From Vibrio anguillarum (GTDB lineage Bacteria; Pseudomonadota; Gammaproteobacteria; Enterobacterales; Vibrionaceae), in the NCBI RefSeq assembly GCF_001989995.2, contig NZ_JAHGUP010000041.1, positions 1-63,240 of the forward strand: a stretch of 63,240 nucleotides of DNA, read 5' to 3'. Positions 18,397-27,422 of the stretch are shown piece after piece; the first letter of the stretch is position 1, and the number at the start of each line of letters is the position of its first letter. Made by a program: the position numbers and the translations under genes. The notes below the pieces were generated by a model, which saw only the letters and a program-made list of their open reading frames with translations, had not been told where the DNA came from and ran no database searches.

Positions 18397-20025
18397 ATGC
18401 ATTTTTCACTGGAAAATTTGTCAATTCGCGTACAAGTTTTATTACCCGTTTTGTTAACCACTTTCGCTTTACTTATTGCACTGTGGATAACCAAAAGTAA
18501 TCTCCAAAATGAACAAATCAAAGTGTCGAACAGTACTGATCGGCTCGTTGAATATAAAGATGCTCTTGCCAGTGTGGACGATACTGTTTATCCGCTGCGT
18601 ATTAGTGCGGTATACGCTATTTATGATCCCGCTCGTCGCGCCACATTCTTAGCTGAGTTAAAAAATGGCCTGGAAGAAGTAGAGCGCAATTTGAGCAAAA
18701 TGCGACAAGATGAGCTTTATCGGAGCGATGTTGAGGTAGTTCATAAAAGCATCGAACATTACGTTGATATGTCGACGAAAATGGTGGAATTTTTTAACCG
18801 TCGCGATCAAGGGATGACCTCTGAAGCTGAATACACAGCATTTATTGCGCAATTTCGTCAAAGTGGTGAGCAAATGGTCAATGCGATAAATGATCTTTCG
18901 CAGCAAGTGAACCAACAAGCGACGCAGTCATTGGCTCAAAGCGACAAAGACAACATTCGCGTTATGAACACGGCTATGGTCACTGTTCTGTCTGTACTTT
19001 CGCTCTCTCTTGCGATGGCTTGGATCCTTTCAAATATGATTGTGGCCCCGATTCAGAAGCTGCAAGCTGTAATGCGTGAATTAGCGCAGGGGAACTTAAC
19101 CATTCGCGCTGATGCGGATGGCGAGAATGAAATCTCAAAGTTGGGTAAAGATGTCAATACGACTACCTCTCAGTTACATGCTACGGTAGATCATTTAAAC
19201 CGTATTAGTGAAGAAGTGGCGTCAGCTTCAACCGAGCTGGCTGCGGTGATGACGCAAGCAGAGTCAAATGCACAACAAGAGTTGAGTGAAATTGAACAAG
19301 TTGCGTCGGCGGTGAATGAACTTGCGAGCACAGCAAACAACGTGAGTGATAACGCAACGGTCGCTGATTCAACCGCTCGCGAAGCGGATGAACTTGCTAA
19401 ATCAGGCTTAGCTATTTTTAAAGAGAGCGCCCAAGCGAGCTTACAAATGTCAGAAGCGCTGAATCATGCTGCGAGCGTAGTTCTGCGTCTAAAAGAGCAA
19501 TCAGAGCAGATCAACGATGTCGTTGAAGTGATCCGAGGTGTCTCTGAGCAAACCAACTTATTGGCACTGAATGCGGCTATTGAAGCGGCACGTGCAGGTG
19601 AGACTGGTCGTGGTTTTGCGGTCGTGGCTGATGAAGTTCGCATGCTTGCTGCACGTACTGAGAGTTCAACTAAAGAGATTCGAGTTATCATTGAAGAGCT
19701 GCAAAGCCAATCGATTCTTGCAAACGATAGTATGCAAACCAGCATTGAGATGCTTGCGCGTAACGGTGAGTTAACGCAACGAGCAAATGATGCACTTGTT
19801 GGGATCACGGAATCGGTTTCAGACATCAATGATTCAAATACCCAAGTGGCGACTGCGGCAGAAGAGCAGTCGCAAGTCACGCAAGATATTAACCGTAACG
19901 TGGTTAATATGTCTGAGCTTGTAAATCAAAACGTAACGGGTATCAGCCAGAGCGCCAGTGCCAGTGCCGAACTGTCACAATTGGCCGAGAAGCAAAAAGC
20001 GCAGCTCGCCTTCTTCAAACTATAA
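18397..20025 (+). CDS. Methyl-accepting chemotaxis protein
   Basis: The 542-aa receptor has an N-terminal membrane helix (about residues 10-28), a ~165-residue periplasmic helical sensor of four-helix-bundle type, and a second membrane helix (about 192-212). A HAMP domain ([19 protein letters not shown]) and a cytoplasmic signalling hairpin with tip [19 protein letters not shown] follow. The C-terminus has no CheR-binding pentapeptide. The ligand is unknown. A clear terminator follows, so it is monocistronic. The 270-bp gap upstream is AT-rich and presumably carries its promoter. Confidence 0.95.
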   Translation: MHFSLENLSIRVQVLLPVLLTTFALLIALWITKSNLQNEQIKVSNSTDRLVEYKDALASVDDTVYPLRISAVYAIYDPARRATFLAELKNGLEEVERNLSKMRQDELYRSDVEVVHKSIEHYVDMSTKMVEFFNRRDQGMTSEAEYTAFIAQFRQSGEQMVNAINDLSQQVNQQATQSLAQSDKDNIRVMNTAMVTVLSVLSLSLAMAWILSNMIVAPIQKLQAVMRELAQGNLTIRADADGENEISKLGKDVNTTTSQLHATVDHLNRISEEVASASTELAAVMTQAESNAQQELSEIEQVASAVNELASTANNVSDNATVADSTAREADELAKSGLAIFKESAQASLQMSEALNHAASVVLRLKEQSEQINDVVEVIRGVSEQTNLLALNAAIEAARAGETGRGFAVVADEVRMLAARTESSTKEIRVIIEELQSQSILANDSMQTSIEMLARNGELTQRANDALVGITESVSDINDSNTQVATAAEEQSQVTQDINRNVVNMSELVNQNVTGISQSASASAELSQLAEKQKAQLAFFKL

Positions 20026-20048
20026 ATCGACTATTATTTCCTAGTCTC

Positions 20049-20082
20049 AACCGCATAACTCGAAAGGTTATGCGGTTTTTTT
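20049..20082 (+). terminator. Rho-independent terminator of the chemoreceptor gene
   Basis: AACCGCATAAC and GTTATGCGGTT form an 11-bp perfect stem with a 7-nt loop, followed by TTTTTTT. It begins 24 nt after the stop codon. Confidence 0.93.
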
Positions 20083-20281
20083 ATGAATCAAAGAATATCT
20101 AACCATCCGAAATAACTAGGTTTTTTTGGGTTAGCTGCTTGTTTTTATGATTCGATCCCCCTCGTATAAAAAACACTATCTTTATTAACATTATCTTCAT
20201 ATATTGACCCAATAAGAACTAGAAATGTGATGTTCATCGTGTGAACGCATGGTCAAGTGGCTGAAAGTAAGGAGTGTTTTT

Positions 20282-21520
20282 ATGGCGAAAGAGGAAAGCT
20301 TATTTCGTTTAGAAAGGGTAAAGAGGTTTAATTTTTCAGTGTGGACGGTATTAACCGGAACATTGATTGCTCGTACCAGTTTTTTCATGGCATGGCCATT
20401 TTTGATCGTGTTCCTTTACCAAGATTATGGTGCATCGCCGATTGAAGTGGGTGGAATGCTGGCGACCTCTGCTGTTGTAGGAGCAATTACTGGGCTGTAT
20501 TCAGGGTATCTTTCCGACAAATTTGGTCGCAAGTGGGTGATGGTTCTTGGCAGTGTGATGGCTGCATTTGCCTACAGTGGCATTGGTGTGGCTGATCAAA
20601 TCTGGCAGTTTTACGTGCTTATTGTCCTTACCGGTTTAATGCGACCAATGATTGAAGCGCCGGGCAAAGCGGTGATCGGTGATAACTTGCCGAATTTGAA
20701 AGATCGCGAGCTGGCGCTCAACATCCGCTATTTCCTACTCAATCTAGGTGGTGCCATTGGGCCACTGCTTGGGATTACATTTGGGCTTTCTCACCCACAA
20801 ACTCTCTTTTTCTTTACCGGCGGCACGTATTTATTGTTTGGCTTTTGGCTGCTGCTCGGTATTGAACGTAAAGGGCGCTACACCAAACCCGATCGCTCTG
20901 GTTTGCCTAATTTTTCTTCGACGCTAAGAGTGATCAGTAAAGATAATATTTTTGTGAAGTTGATGGTGGCGAACTTCATCATGATGTTCATCTATGGGCA
21001 GGTAGAATCGTCTATTCCACAAGTGATTGTACGCACCAGTGCCGCCGATGCAGCGCAAATTGTCGCAGGGTTAGTGCTGGTAAATACCATGACCATTATC
21101 ATCTTCCAGTTCCCAATGCTGAAGTGGTTGGAAAACGTCCCGCTGTTTGTACGAACTCGGATCGGCATGTTATTGATGGGGCTTGCGCAACTCGGCTTTC
21201 TGTTTACCCCTGCAGATTTACCGATTGGTTGGGCGCTCGCTTGCTTTGTTTTGAGTATGGGAGAAGTCATTGCTTTTCCAACCTTAAACGTACAAATAGA
21301 CCGCATGGCTCCCGCCCATTTGCGTGGTTCTTACTTTGGTGCCGCCGCGCTTTATTCGTTAGGTTTTGCGATTGCACCACTGGTTGGGGGGGCGGTGATT
21401 GGATACCTCAATTCAAACTGGCTGTTTGGCCTTTGCTTTGTGCTGTGCCTAGTGATGATTTGGCTTTACTGGGTCGCAGAGCATCAGCCCGATACGGTCG
21501 AGCGTGAACCCATTACGTAA
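20282..21520 (+). CDS. MFS transporter (MdtH-like drug/H+ antiporter family)
   Basis: The 412-aa inner-membrane protein has about 12 hydrophobic helices. Motif A between helices 2 and 3 is GYLSDKFGRKWVM. The arrangement resembles MdtH/DHA1-type exporters, but the substrate cannot be read from sequence. The frame is open 11 codons upstream. The ATG at 20282 is preferred because AAGGAG precedes it. It is convergent with the ODP gene. Confidence 0.88.
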   Translation: MAKEESLFRLERVKRFNFSVWTVLTGTLIARTSFFMAWPFLIVFLYQDYGASPIEVGGMLATSAVVGAITGLYSGYLSDKFGRKWVMVLGSVMAAFAYSGIGVADQIWQFYVLIVLTGLMRPMIEAPGKAVIGDNLPNLKDRELALNIRYFLLNLGGAIGPLLGITFGLSHPQTLFFFTGGTYLLFGFWLLLGIERKGRYTKPDRSGLPNFSSTLRVISKDNIFVKLMVANFIMMFIYGQVESSIPQVIVRTSAADAAQIVAGLVLVNTMTIIIFQFPMLKWLENVPLFVRTRIGMLLMGLAQLGFLFTPADLPIGWALACFVLSMGEVIAFPTLNVQIDRMAPAHLRGSYFGAAALYSLGFAIAPLVGGAVIGYLNSNWLFGLCFVLCLVMIWLYWVAEHQPDTVEREPIT

Positions 21521-21540
21521 GCTTAATTTGTTCTTTTTAT

Positions 21541-21561
21541 AAGGCTCTCATCGAGAGCCTT
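21541..21561. terminator. Hairpin between convergent MFS and ODP genes
   Basis: AAGGCTCTC and GAGAGCCTT form a perfect 9-bp stem with a 3-nt loop. Neither side has a canonical T-run directly adjacent, although a run of T lies about 12 nt downstream on the plus strand. It probably acts as a shared, weak transcription stop. Confidence 0.55.
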
Positions 21562-21568
21562 AACATCG

Positions 21569-22306
21569 CTATTTTTTTATCGCTACGCCAACTTCCAGCT
21601 TATCTAGCCATTCCAAAAATCGTTGAACATCATCGCCCCGAAAAATAGCGCCATGTTGCGGACACATCATCTCAATATCTAGCTGGCTGACTCGCTCAAT
21701 CCAATCACTTTTGGCGCGGTTAGATGGCATCCAACGTTGATGAAAATAAGTCATTTTTGGAATATGGCTTTGAAAATCTTCTACAAAAAAAGAGGCGTTA
21801 GGGCTGTCGAGCGCGGCACCAATATCGCCAGACATCAATATTTTTGCATCAGGGTCGTAAACCGAAAAGTTACCAGAAGAGTGCATGTAATGTGCTGGGA
21901 TAAAGTGCAGGTCGTGACCTGATAAGGACACTTTTCCACCTTCATCTTTGATGGGGGAGAATTGAATTGACTCCATACCAAAATGGCGGATAAACCCTTC
22001 CCACAACCAAGGTGAATGTAATGTTGCACTGGGCAGCGCTTTATCCCATAAACCGAGGGAAGAGATGATGTCTGGATCTTGGTGAGAGGCAAAAAGATGC
22101 TTGATATGTTCAATCGGCACTTCTTTCACGACGCAACCGAGCATCGCCGAAAACAGTTCAATGCCACCGGGGTCTAGCAATATCGCTTGATCACGATTGA
22201 CTATCATATATTGGTTGGTATCAATGATTTTTTCTGGTTTGTTTGGATCGCGAGCAAACATCACCCAGCGATGATGGCCGCGTTCAAATAGTATTTTTGA
22301 TTGCAT
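21569..22306 (-). CDS. ODP-type MBL-fold di-iron protein (candidate oxygen sensor)
   Basis: The 245-aa protein has the MBL fold with a flavodiiron-like ligand set: H75-x-D77-x-D79 (SHQDPDI), H139 (IPAHYMHSSGNF), D161 (SGDIGAAL) and H218 (CPQHGAIFRG). That set marks ODP (oxygen-binding di-iron protein) domains. It has no flavodoxin domain and no signal peptide, so it is a stand-alone cytoplasmic ODP. Its start overlaps the 3' end of the preceding MCP-tip-like gene by 23 nt, so the two are translationally coupled. ODP domains are known as partners or input domains of chemoreceptors, so a sensing role is likely here. Confidence 0.82.
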   Translation of the reverse strand: MQSKILFERGHHRWVMFARDPNKPEKIIDTNQYMIVNRDQAILLDPGGIELFSAMLGCVVKEVPIEHIKHLFASHQDPDIISSLGLWDKALPSATLHSPWLWEGFIRHFGMESIQFSPIKDEGGKVSLSGHDLHFIPAHYMHSSGNFSVYDPDAKILMSGDIGAALDSPNASFFVEDFQSHIPKMTYFHQRWMPSNRAKSDWIERVSQLDIEMMCPQHGAIFRGDDVQRFLEWLDKLEVGVAIKK

Positions 22307-22913
22307 AGTTCACCTGAGAAAAGAGAGAGAATGTTTTGAGCGATAGCATGACGTGAGCTTGAATTTCTTTTGCCAGTTCAGCGACGTTATTCGCAATGCT
22401 TTGCAGTTGGGCTTGATATCGCTCATCTGCTTGAGAGGCTTCCACGCTCAGCATGATCGAGATGATTTGTGCAATGCGCAGGTTGTCATACAAGGTTTGC
22501 AATAACTCGTGTAGGTTTTGAGCTTCAGAGTAGAAACTGTGACTGAGTTTGCTATATTCCTCTTGGTTCTGATGATGTACGACATCCAAACTGTGTAAAT
22601 GCCGAGCGTTATGCGCTTGTATATACACATTTTCAAAACGTTCAAGCGCAGCGCGTGCACGAGTCCTTGCGGTTGCGAGTTGGCTGATACGCTGCGCTTT
22701 TAAGTTGATGGTGTGCGACGCCTCTAGCGTGACGCGGACTAAATCGTCAATCGAATCAGTAATTGGCCGAAAACCTGCGGCACTTTCGCCCGCACGCAGA
22801 GCCAGAGCTCTGGCATTGCTGGCGACAAGCAGTAATTTTTTTGCAATGAGTACGCTTTGGTTTAGCTCTGCTGCCACTTCCGCCGCAATTACGAAAACCG
22901 GTTTGTTGTCCAT
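22284..22913 (-). CDS. Small soluble protein resembling an MCP signalling tip
   Basis: The 209-aa all-helical protein has no membrane helix. Residues 31-60 (ASNARALALRAGESAAGF, then PITDSIDDLVRVTL) align by eye with the conserved chemoreceptor tip, which in this window reads [20 protein letters not shown] followed by ADEVRML. The critical Glu of that tip is absent here (xARALAL instead of xAAIEAA). The remainder is helical with amphipathic heptads, but the long MCP hairpin and HAMP are missing. It is the first gene of a pair with the ODP gene. It may be a degenerate cytoplasmic receptor that couples ODP to CheA/CheW, or an adaptor. The start codon has a weak ribosome-binding site. Confidence 0.7.
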   Translation of the reverse strand: MDNKPVFVIAAEVAAELNQSVLIAKKLLLVASNARALALRAGESAAGFRPITDSIDDLVRVTLEASHTINLKAQRISQLATARTRARAALERFENVYIQAHNARHLHSLDVVHHQNQEEYSKLSHSFYSEAQNLHELLQTLYDNLRIAQIISIMLSVEASQADERYQAQLQSIANNVAELAKEIQAHVMLSLKTFSLFSQVNYAIKNTI

Positions 22914-23012
22914 AGTTATCGAAAATATTCATCAACTTAACGTGTGTTAACTATAGACCAGATTCATATTTTTGAGACTAGATTGCTCGTTTTGGCTCTG
23001 TGTTACCTAAAC

Positions 23013-24347
23013 TCAATGGTTTTTCTGCTGCTCAACTTGCCGAAGTGCACGTTGGTACATCGCCCACGCGGCAAGGCCTGCGAGGATGTTACCGACCAAC
23101 GCCCCGATAAACAGGCCATGCAGTGCCGCTATTTGAGCGCCAACCCATAAACAGGGCAAGAAGAACACAAACAGGCGCAGCGCGGAAATGGTTAAGGCGG
23201 TGTATGATTTTGCTAACGCATTAGAAACCGAGACCATTAACATGCAGATACCAAGCGGCCCTAAACTGATTGGCACGATCATTAAGTGCCAGTGCAAAAT
23301 GGATTCGACACTTTGTTCGCTGGTCATCAGCACTGCAAGGTGGCCGGATAATAGATAGGTCACCACGGCGATGATGAGCTGAAACCCAAGAATAAATTGG
23401 CACGCAACACGAACCAATTTTCGAATGTCTTGCAATTGGCCTGCGCCAAGCAAACGACCCACCATCGGTGGCATCGACATAGTTAATGCCAATATTGCGA
23501 CCATCGCAAAAAACTCAAAACGAGATCCTAACGCCCAGGCCGCGACAGCTGCGGTGCCGAAACTGGCCAATAGTTTGGTTGCCAGCATCGAAGAAAGCGG
23601 TGGAAGAAGCTGGCTTATCATGGCCGGCCCCATGATATGGCTGATAGAGCGAATACTTTTCCCTACATCCAAATCTGACCAATCAAACAGCATCCAGTGT
23701 CTTTTCGACACCTTGGGCGCAACCACGAACACGCCAATCCCAAAGGCTAGAATGGTCGCCAGCGCTGCGCCTTCAATACCCAAATCAAAAGTGAAGATAA
23801 AAATAGGGTCTAAAATCAGGTTTAAAATGCTGGTGACCATCATCATAGTACCCGGCAACATAGTATTACCATTGGCTCGACACAGACTGTATAAAAAGTA
23901 CAGCACCGCGCCCACCCAAGCACTGATTAACCAATAAATCCAGTAGCTGTCGACGATCTGATACACCGATTCAGGAGCGCTGAGTAGCGCTAAGATGGGA
24001 TGACGCAGTAAATAGATAATCACTGAAAACAGAGCAACCCCAATGCTGCCAATAGCGACGACTAACCCACCAAGCTGCTTCGCGTAGCGAATTTGGTTCG
24101 CACCCAATGCGCGAGCAATCACCGCTGTGGTCGCGATGCCAAGCCCAACCTGAAGGCCGATGATGATCATCTGAATGGGTAATGTAAACCCTTGCGCGGC
24201 AAGGGGTAACACGCCAAGTTGGCCGATAAACGCACTATCAACCAGTTGGAAGCTCATAAGGGACAGCACACCAAACATCATCGGCCAAGTCATTTGCAAG
24301 AGTTGGCGTGTGAGTGAAGGTGGAGATAACGGGGTGGTGTTTGACAT
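23013..24347 (-). CDS. MATE family multidrug efflux transporter
   Basis: The 444-aa inner-membrane protein has 12 predicted helices in two homologous halves and the MatE opening LLQMTWPMMFGVLSLMSFQLVDSAFIGQL, split here by family-typical residues (Pro and the VDSAF(I/V)G motif). MATE proteins export drugs or cationic dyes using Na+ or H+. A TTG codon four codons upstream is in frame, but the ATG at 24347 is the better start. The substrate is not predictable. Confidence 0.92.
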   Translation of the reverse strand: MSNTTPLSPPSLTRQLLQMTWPMMFGVLSLMSFQLVDSAFIGQLGVLPLAAQGFTLPIQMIIIGLQVGLGIATTAVIARALGANQIRYAKQLGGLVVAIGSIGVALFSVIIYLLRHPILALLSAPESVYQIVDSYWIYWLISAWVGAVLYFLYSLCRANGNTMLPGTMMMVTSILNLILDPIFIFTFDLGIEGAALATILAFGIGVFVVAPKVSKRHWMLFDWSDLDVGKSIRSISHIMGPAMISQLLPPLSSMLATKLLASFGTAAVAAWALGSRFEFFAMVAILALTMSMPPMVGRLLGAGQLQDIRKLVRVACQFILGFQLIIAVVTYLLSGHLAVLMTSEQSVESILHWHLMIVPISLGPLGICMLMVSVSNALAKSYTALTISALRLFVFFLPCLWVGAQIAALHGLFIGALVGNILAGLAAWAMYQRALRQVEQQKNH

Positions 24348-24521
24348 TGCTCGGCTCAACTATATGGGTAGAGGTTTTAATATGTGGCCTCTGCGGTGAA
24401 AAACAAGCTCAGTATGGTTTGTACGTTATGTGCGTTGAGTATGTTAACAGCTATACATGAAGAGAGCGACGTCCATCCCCAGTCTAGTTGCTCTGTGCAA
24501 TGACATGAAAATCATCATATT

Positions 24522-24537
24522 TGTGAAATATTTCATA
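24522..24537. promoter_or_regulatory. CRP-like site upstream of the porin
   Basis: TGTGAAATATTTCATA fits TGTGA-N6-TCACA with one mismatch. It lies about 70 bp upstream of a LacI-type operator, the usual layout of a catabolite-controlled sugar promoter. The 461-bp gap (24348-24808) contains this site, that operator and no supported ORF. Confidence 0.6.
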
Positions 24538-24600
24538 AAAACCTAACCATTTGGTGAATACTTGAGCGTTAATCTCGTGATGAACTCGTCCTATTTCTAT

Positions 24601-24622
24601 GAAATGAAACCGATTTCATTTC
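24601..24622. promoter_or_regulatory. LacI-family operator upstream of the LamB-like porin
   Basis: Two perfect 9-bp arms, GAAATGAAA and TTTCATTTC, flank CCGA. The core TGAAACCGATTTCA has the central CG and TGAAA arms typical of LacI-family operators. The site lies 187 bp before the porin start. The likely ligand-responsive regulator is one of the two LacI proteins encoded downstream. Confidence 0.75.
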
Positions 24623-24808
24623 TGTTTTGTGAATCAATTTGCGTTTAATGTATTGATGGTGTTAATAAAAAATAACAATAACGCTCTTCCTCAGTTTCAT
24701 CGCCAAAAGCAGTCGAGCGCGCTGTGAAGCGACACCTAATTTTCACTTGTTTCATTTTTTAAACTGACCACAGAACAAAAACAAACCAAGTGATTAATAG
24801 GACTTAAC

Positions 24809-26047
24809 ATGAAAAATTATAAGCTTCTACCTCTATCCCTAGCTGTGGCTGCCGTACTCTCTTCTGCTCCTTCTTTTGCCAACGATCCAATGCCAAATCC
24901 TGAGGTGTTGGATAAAGAACAACAACCGCTGGTGCTGACGCCGGATATGAAAGTTCCCGCGGGTATCGTATTTTCTGGTTATGCTCGTTATGGCGCAGCC
25001 TACCAAAATGGCGATGTCAAACTGGTTGAAACCAATGGCCGTTTAAACGGTAACTCAACAGGCCGTTTAGGTAACGAAGGTAACGGTGGTGAGTTCCAAT
25101 TTGGTAAAGGATTCGTCAGTGACAGCGGTGCTATTTGGGATGTGGTGGTGATGTTCAACCATTGGGGTGATGAGGTGGGTGTGCCTAAAGCTTACGCTGG
25201 CGGAACCAACATTTTTGAAAGCCAACCTGAACTTTATGTATGGGCTGGTCGAGACTTTCACCAACGTATTTCAACGAATTTGAACGACTATTTTTGGATG
25301 ACGCATGATGGGCAAGGTGGTGGTTTCTACAACCTTAATCTAGGAGGCATTAAATTCGACGCCAGTGTCGTCAGTGCAACGGGGGCTTCTCCTAGCGATC
25401 ATCCAGATGGTAATTACGCATTGACCACCAAAATCCACGGCATTCAATTTTCTGATACAACCAATCTCAGCATTTATGCTAACTACGGCTTTGATGACAA
25501 TTCGGATCCAACGGCCAAAAAACTCAACGCGTTTCAAGTGGCGGGTGAATTGAAGTTTGGGGATGACCGTTTGGTGGTGCGTTATGCTGATAACGCCAAA
25601 GACAGTGTTTTTTGGAAAACGGAGAATCAATCAGCGTTGTTGGTGAGCTTTGATGGGAGTAAGGCGCTGGGAGACAATACGGCGATCGAATACCTAGCGG
25701 CTTATCAAGCCTACGAAGATGGCGCATATAAACAGTATGACCGTACTAACTACAACGTGTTGGTTCGCCCGATGTATTTTTGGGATGAGACCAACTCAAC
25801 GTGGTTAGAAGCTGGCTATGATGTTGTAGATTTTGACAACATCGACGCCACCAACTCTTCTTGGAAAGTGACACTATCGCAGAACATTTCGTTTGGTAAA
25901 GGTGCAGGCGCTCGACCAATGCTCCGTTTCTATGCCACTTTGGGTGATGCCGATAACGAAACTGTGATCGACAAAGACGGCCTATTTAAAGCCGCAAGTA
26001 ACCCAGATACGGTAACGATTGGCGCGATGTGGGAAGCGTGGTGGTAA
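24809..26047 (+). CDS. LamB-like maltoporin-family outer-membrane sugar porin
   Basis: The 412-aa product has a signal peptide (cleavage after SFA, about residue 24) and LamB-family landmarks: FSGYARYGA, RLGNEGNGGEFQFGK, YVWAGRDFHQR, DYFWMTHDGQGGGFYNLNLGG and a C-terminal Trp-Trp closing the last strand. The acidic spacer before the barrel (residues 25-50) is typical of non-enteric LamB relatives. Context with a GH3 beta-glucosidase suggests beta-glucan oligosaccharides rather than maltodextrin. It has its own promoter region and terminator. Confidence 0.9.
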   Translation: MKNYKLLPLSLAVAAVLSSAPSFANDPMPNPEVLDKEQQPLVLTPDMKVPAGIVFSGYARYGAAYQNGDVKLVETNGRLNGNSTGRLGNEGNGGEFQFGKGFVSDSGAIWDVVVMFNHWGDEVGVPKAYAGGTNIFESQPELYVWAGRDFHQRISTNLNDYFWMTHDGQGGGFYNLNLGGIKFDASVVSATGASPSDHPDGNYALTTKIHGIQFSDTTNLSIYANYGFDDNSDPTAKKLNAFQVAGELKFGDDRLVVRYADNAKDSVFWKTENQSALLVSFDGSKALGDNTAIEYLAAYQAYEDGAYKQYDRTNYNVLVRPMYFWDETNSTWLEAGYDVVDFDNIDATNSSWKVTLSQNISFGKGAGARPMLRFYATLGDADNETVIDKDGLFKAASNPDTVTIGAMWEAWW

Positions 26048-26140
26048 CCCCATATTTGATCATTAACTGTCCATTCTTTTTTCACGGCTCGCTCGATGCC
26101 TGCCGTGGTTTTTAACCTCCAGCGATACACTTACGCTTTC

Positions 26141-26166
26141 GGGTCACATTAGTGGCCCTTTTTTAT
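26141..26166 (+). terminator. Terminator of the porin gene
   Basis: GGGTCAC and GTGGCCC form a 7-bp stem with one wobble and a 4-nt loop, followed by TTTTTT. It lies about 95 nt after the stop codon. Confidence 0.8.
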
Positions 26167-26206
26167 TTACGGTAATCGGCCATCATCTTTTTCTCTCTTC
26201 CGATTG

Positions 26207-26225
26207 CCATGAAACAGTTTCATGG
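26207..26225. promoter_or_regulatory. LacI-type palindrome upstream of the sugar regulator gene
   Basis: CCATGAAACAGTTTCATGG is a perfect 9+1+9 palindrome with TGAAAC/GTTTCA arms, about 160 bp before the LacI start. Its odd centre differs from the CCGA-centred porin site, so it may be recognised by a different protein. The 337-bp gap (26048-26384) contains the porin terminator, this site and the site at 26338. Confidence 0.6.
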
Positions 26226-26337
26226 CTGCCTGGGAAACTGCTGTGGCTTTCAATGTTTAGATAATAGTCATTTGTGTGCCTAGTTCGATGTGATTTCTCT
26301 CACGCTAAAGCGAGGGGATATCTTGAATACTAGCTCA

Positions 26338-26351
26338 TGAAAGCGGTTTCT
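26338..26351. promoter_or_regulatory. Second LacI-like operator next to the regulator start
   Basis: TGAAAGCGGTTTCT has the TGAAAnCGnTTTCA pattern with one end mismatch. It lies 34 bp before the GTG start of the LacI gene, a position suited to autoregulation. Confidence 0.55.
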
Positions 26352-26384
26352 TGTTGGTTTTGTCAGTAATGTTGTGAGGCGAGA

Positions 26385-27392
26385 GTGGCGACAATTAAAG
26401 ATGTGTCTGATCATGCAGGTGTATCGCAAGCGACGGTGTCGCGGGTGATTAATGGAACTAGCCGTGTTAGCCACGATAAAAAACTCAGAGTCGAAAAGGC
26501 GATTAAAGATCTTGGTTACCGCCCCAATTCTATTGCTCAAGCACTGGCCTCAAGCCGTACGGGGAGCATCGGCATCATAGTGCCGGAATTAGGGGGCCCT
26601 TTTTATTCAAGCATTTTGCACAACATTGAAGAGCAATTGCGTAAGTTTGGCTACCACGTCGTCGTGACGGCAGGCTCGAACACAGAGCAAGGACAAAAAG
26701 AGTCGGTGCAATTTCTGCTAGGTCGCCGAGTCGATGCATTAATTCTCCATACTCAACATCTAACCGATGACTACTTGATTGAATTGGATCAACAAGGGGT
26801 TCATTTGGTGCTAGTGAACCGTTTTATTCCTGAAATGGCCAGCAGTTGTATTGACATTGATAACGAGATAGGTGGCTTTTTGGCGACACAGTATTTACTC
26901 AGTCAGGGTCATCAACGAATTGCTTGCATTACTGGGCCATTGGATAAATCTGATGCGCGAGGCCGTTTGCAAGGCTACCGAAAAGCGTTGGAAGAGGCTG
27001 GGCTTGACTATGAAGAAGCGCTCGTGTCTGAAGCTGGTTTTACCGAAGAATCCGGCGTCAAAGCGATGCGCAAATTACTGATGCGTCACTGTGAATTTAG
27101 CGCTGTATTTGCTTCAAACGATCATATGGCATTTGGTGCATTTGAAGAGTTGCGCCGTGTCGGGTTGCAAATACCACAACACATATCCTTGGTTGGATTT
27201 GACGACATTTTATTCGCGCGTTACCTCACCCCAGCGTTAACGACCGTGAATTTCCCTCTTGAACAGATGAGCTTAGAAGCGGTTCAGCTCGTTATTCAAA
27301 AGCTGCACAAAAACAAACGCGACGTGAACTTCAAATTATCCCCTTCGTTGGTGATACGAGACTCCGTCAAAAATTTACTCAACACCCTATAA
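26385..27392 (+). CDS. LacI-family sugar regulator
   Basis: The 335-aa regulator has an N-terminal LacI HTH (MATIKDVSDHAGVSQATVSRVINGTSRVS) and a sugar-binding core (GSIGIIVPELGGPFYSSIL, FASNDHMAFGAFEEL, LVGFDDILFARYLTPALTTV). The start is GTG, preceded by GAGGCGAGA. It is 30 nt upstream of the binding-protein gene and probably co-transcribed with it. It is likely the local regulator of the porin/ABC/GH3 locus, answering to a glucoside or its breakdown product. Confidence 0.92.
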   Translation: MATIKDVSDHAGVSQATVSRVINGTSRVSHDKKLRVEKAIKDLGYRPNSIAQALASSRTGSIGIIVPELGGPFYSSILHNIEEQLRKFGYHVVVTAGSNTEQGQKESVQFLLGRRVDALILHTQHLTDDYLIELDQQGVHLVLVNRFIPEMASSCIDIDNEIGGFLATQYLLSQGHQRIACITGPLDKSDARGRLQGYRKALEEAGLDYEEALVSEAGFTEESGVKAMRKLLMRHCEFSAVFASNDHMAFGAFEELRRVGLQIPQHISLVGFDDILFARYLTPALTTVNFPLEQMSLEAVQLVIQKLHKNKRDVNFKLSPSLVIRDSVKNLLNTL

Positions 27393-27422
27393 ACCTAACA
27401 ATAAAGATATTAAGGATGAATC

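Noticed and set aside
23425..23937. 170-aa plus-strand ORF
   Set aside because: It is antisense to the MATE transporter and shows no protein features of its own.
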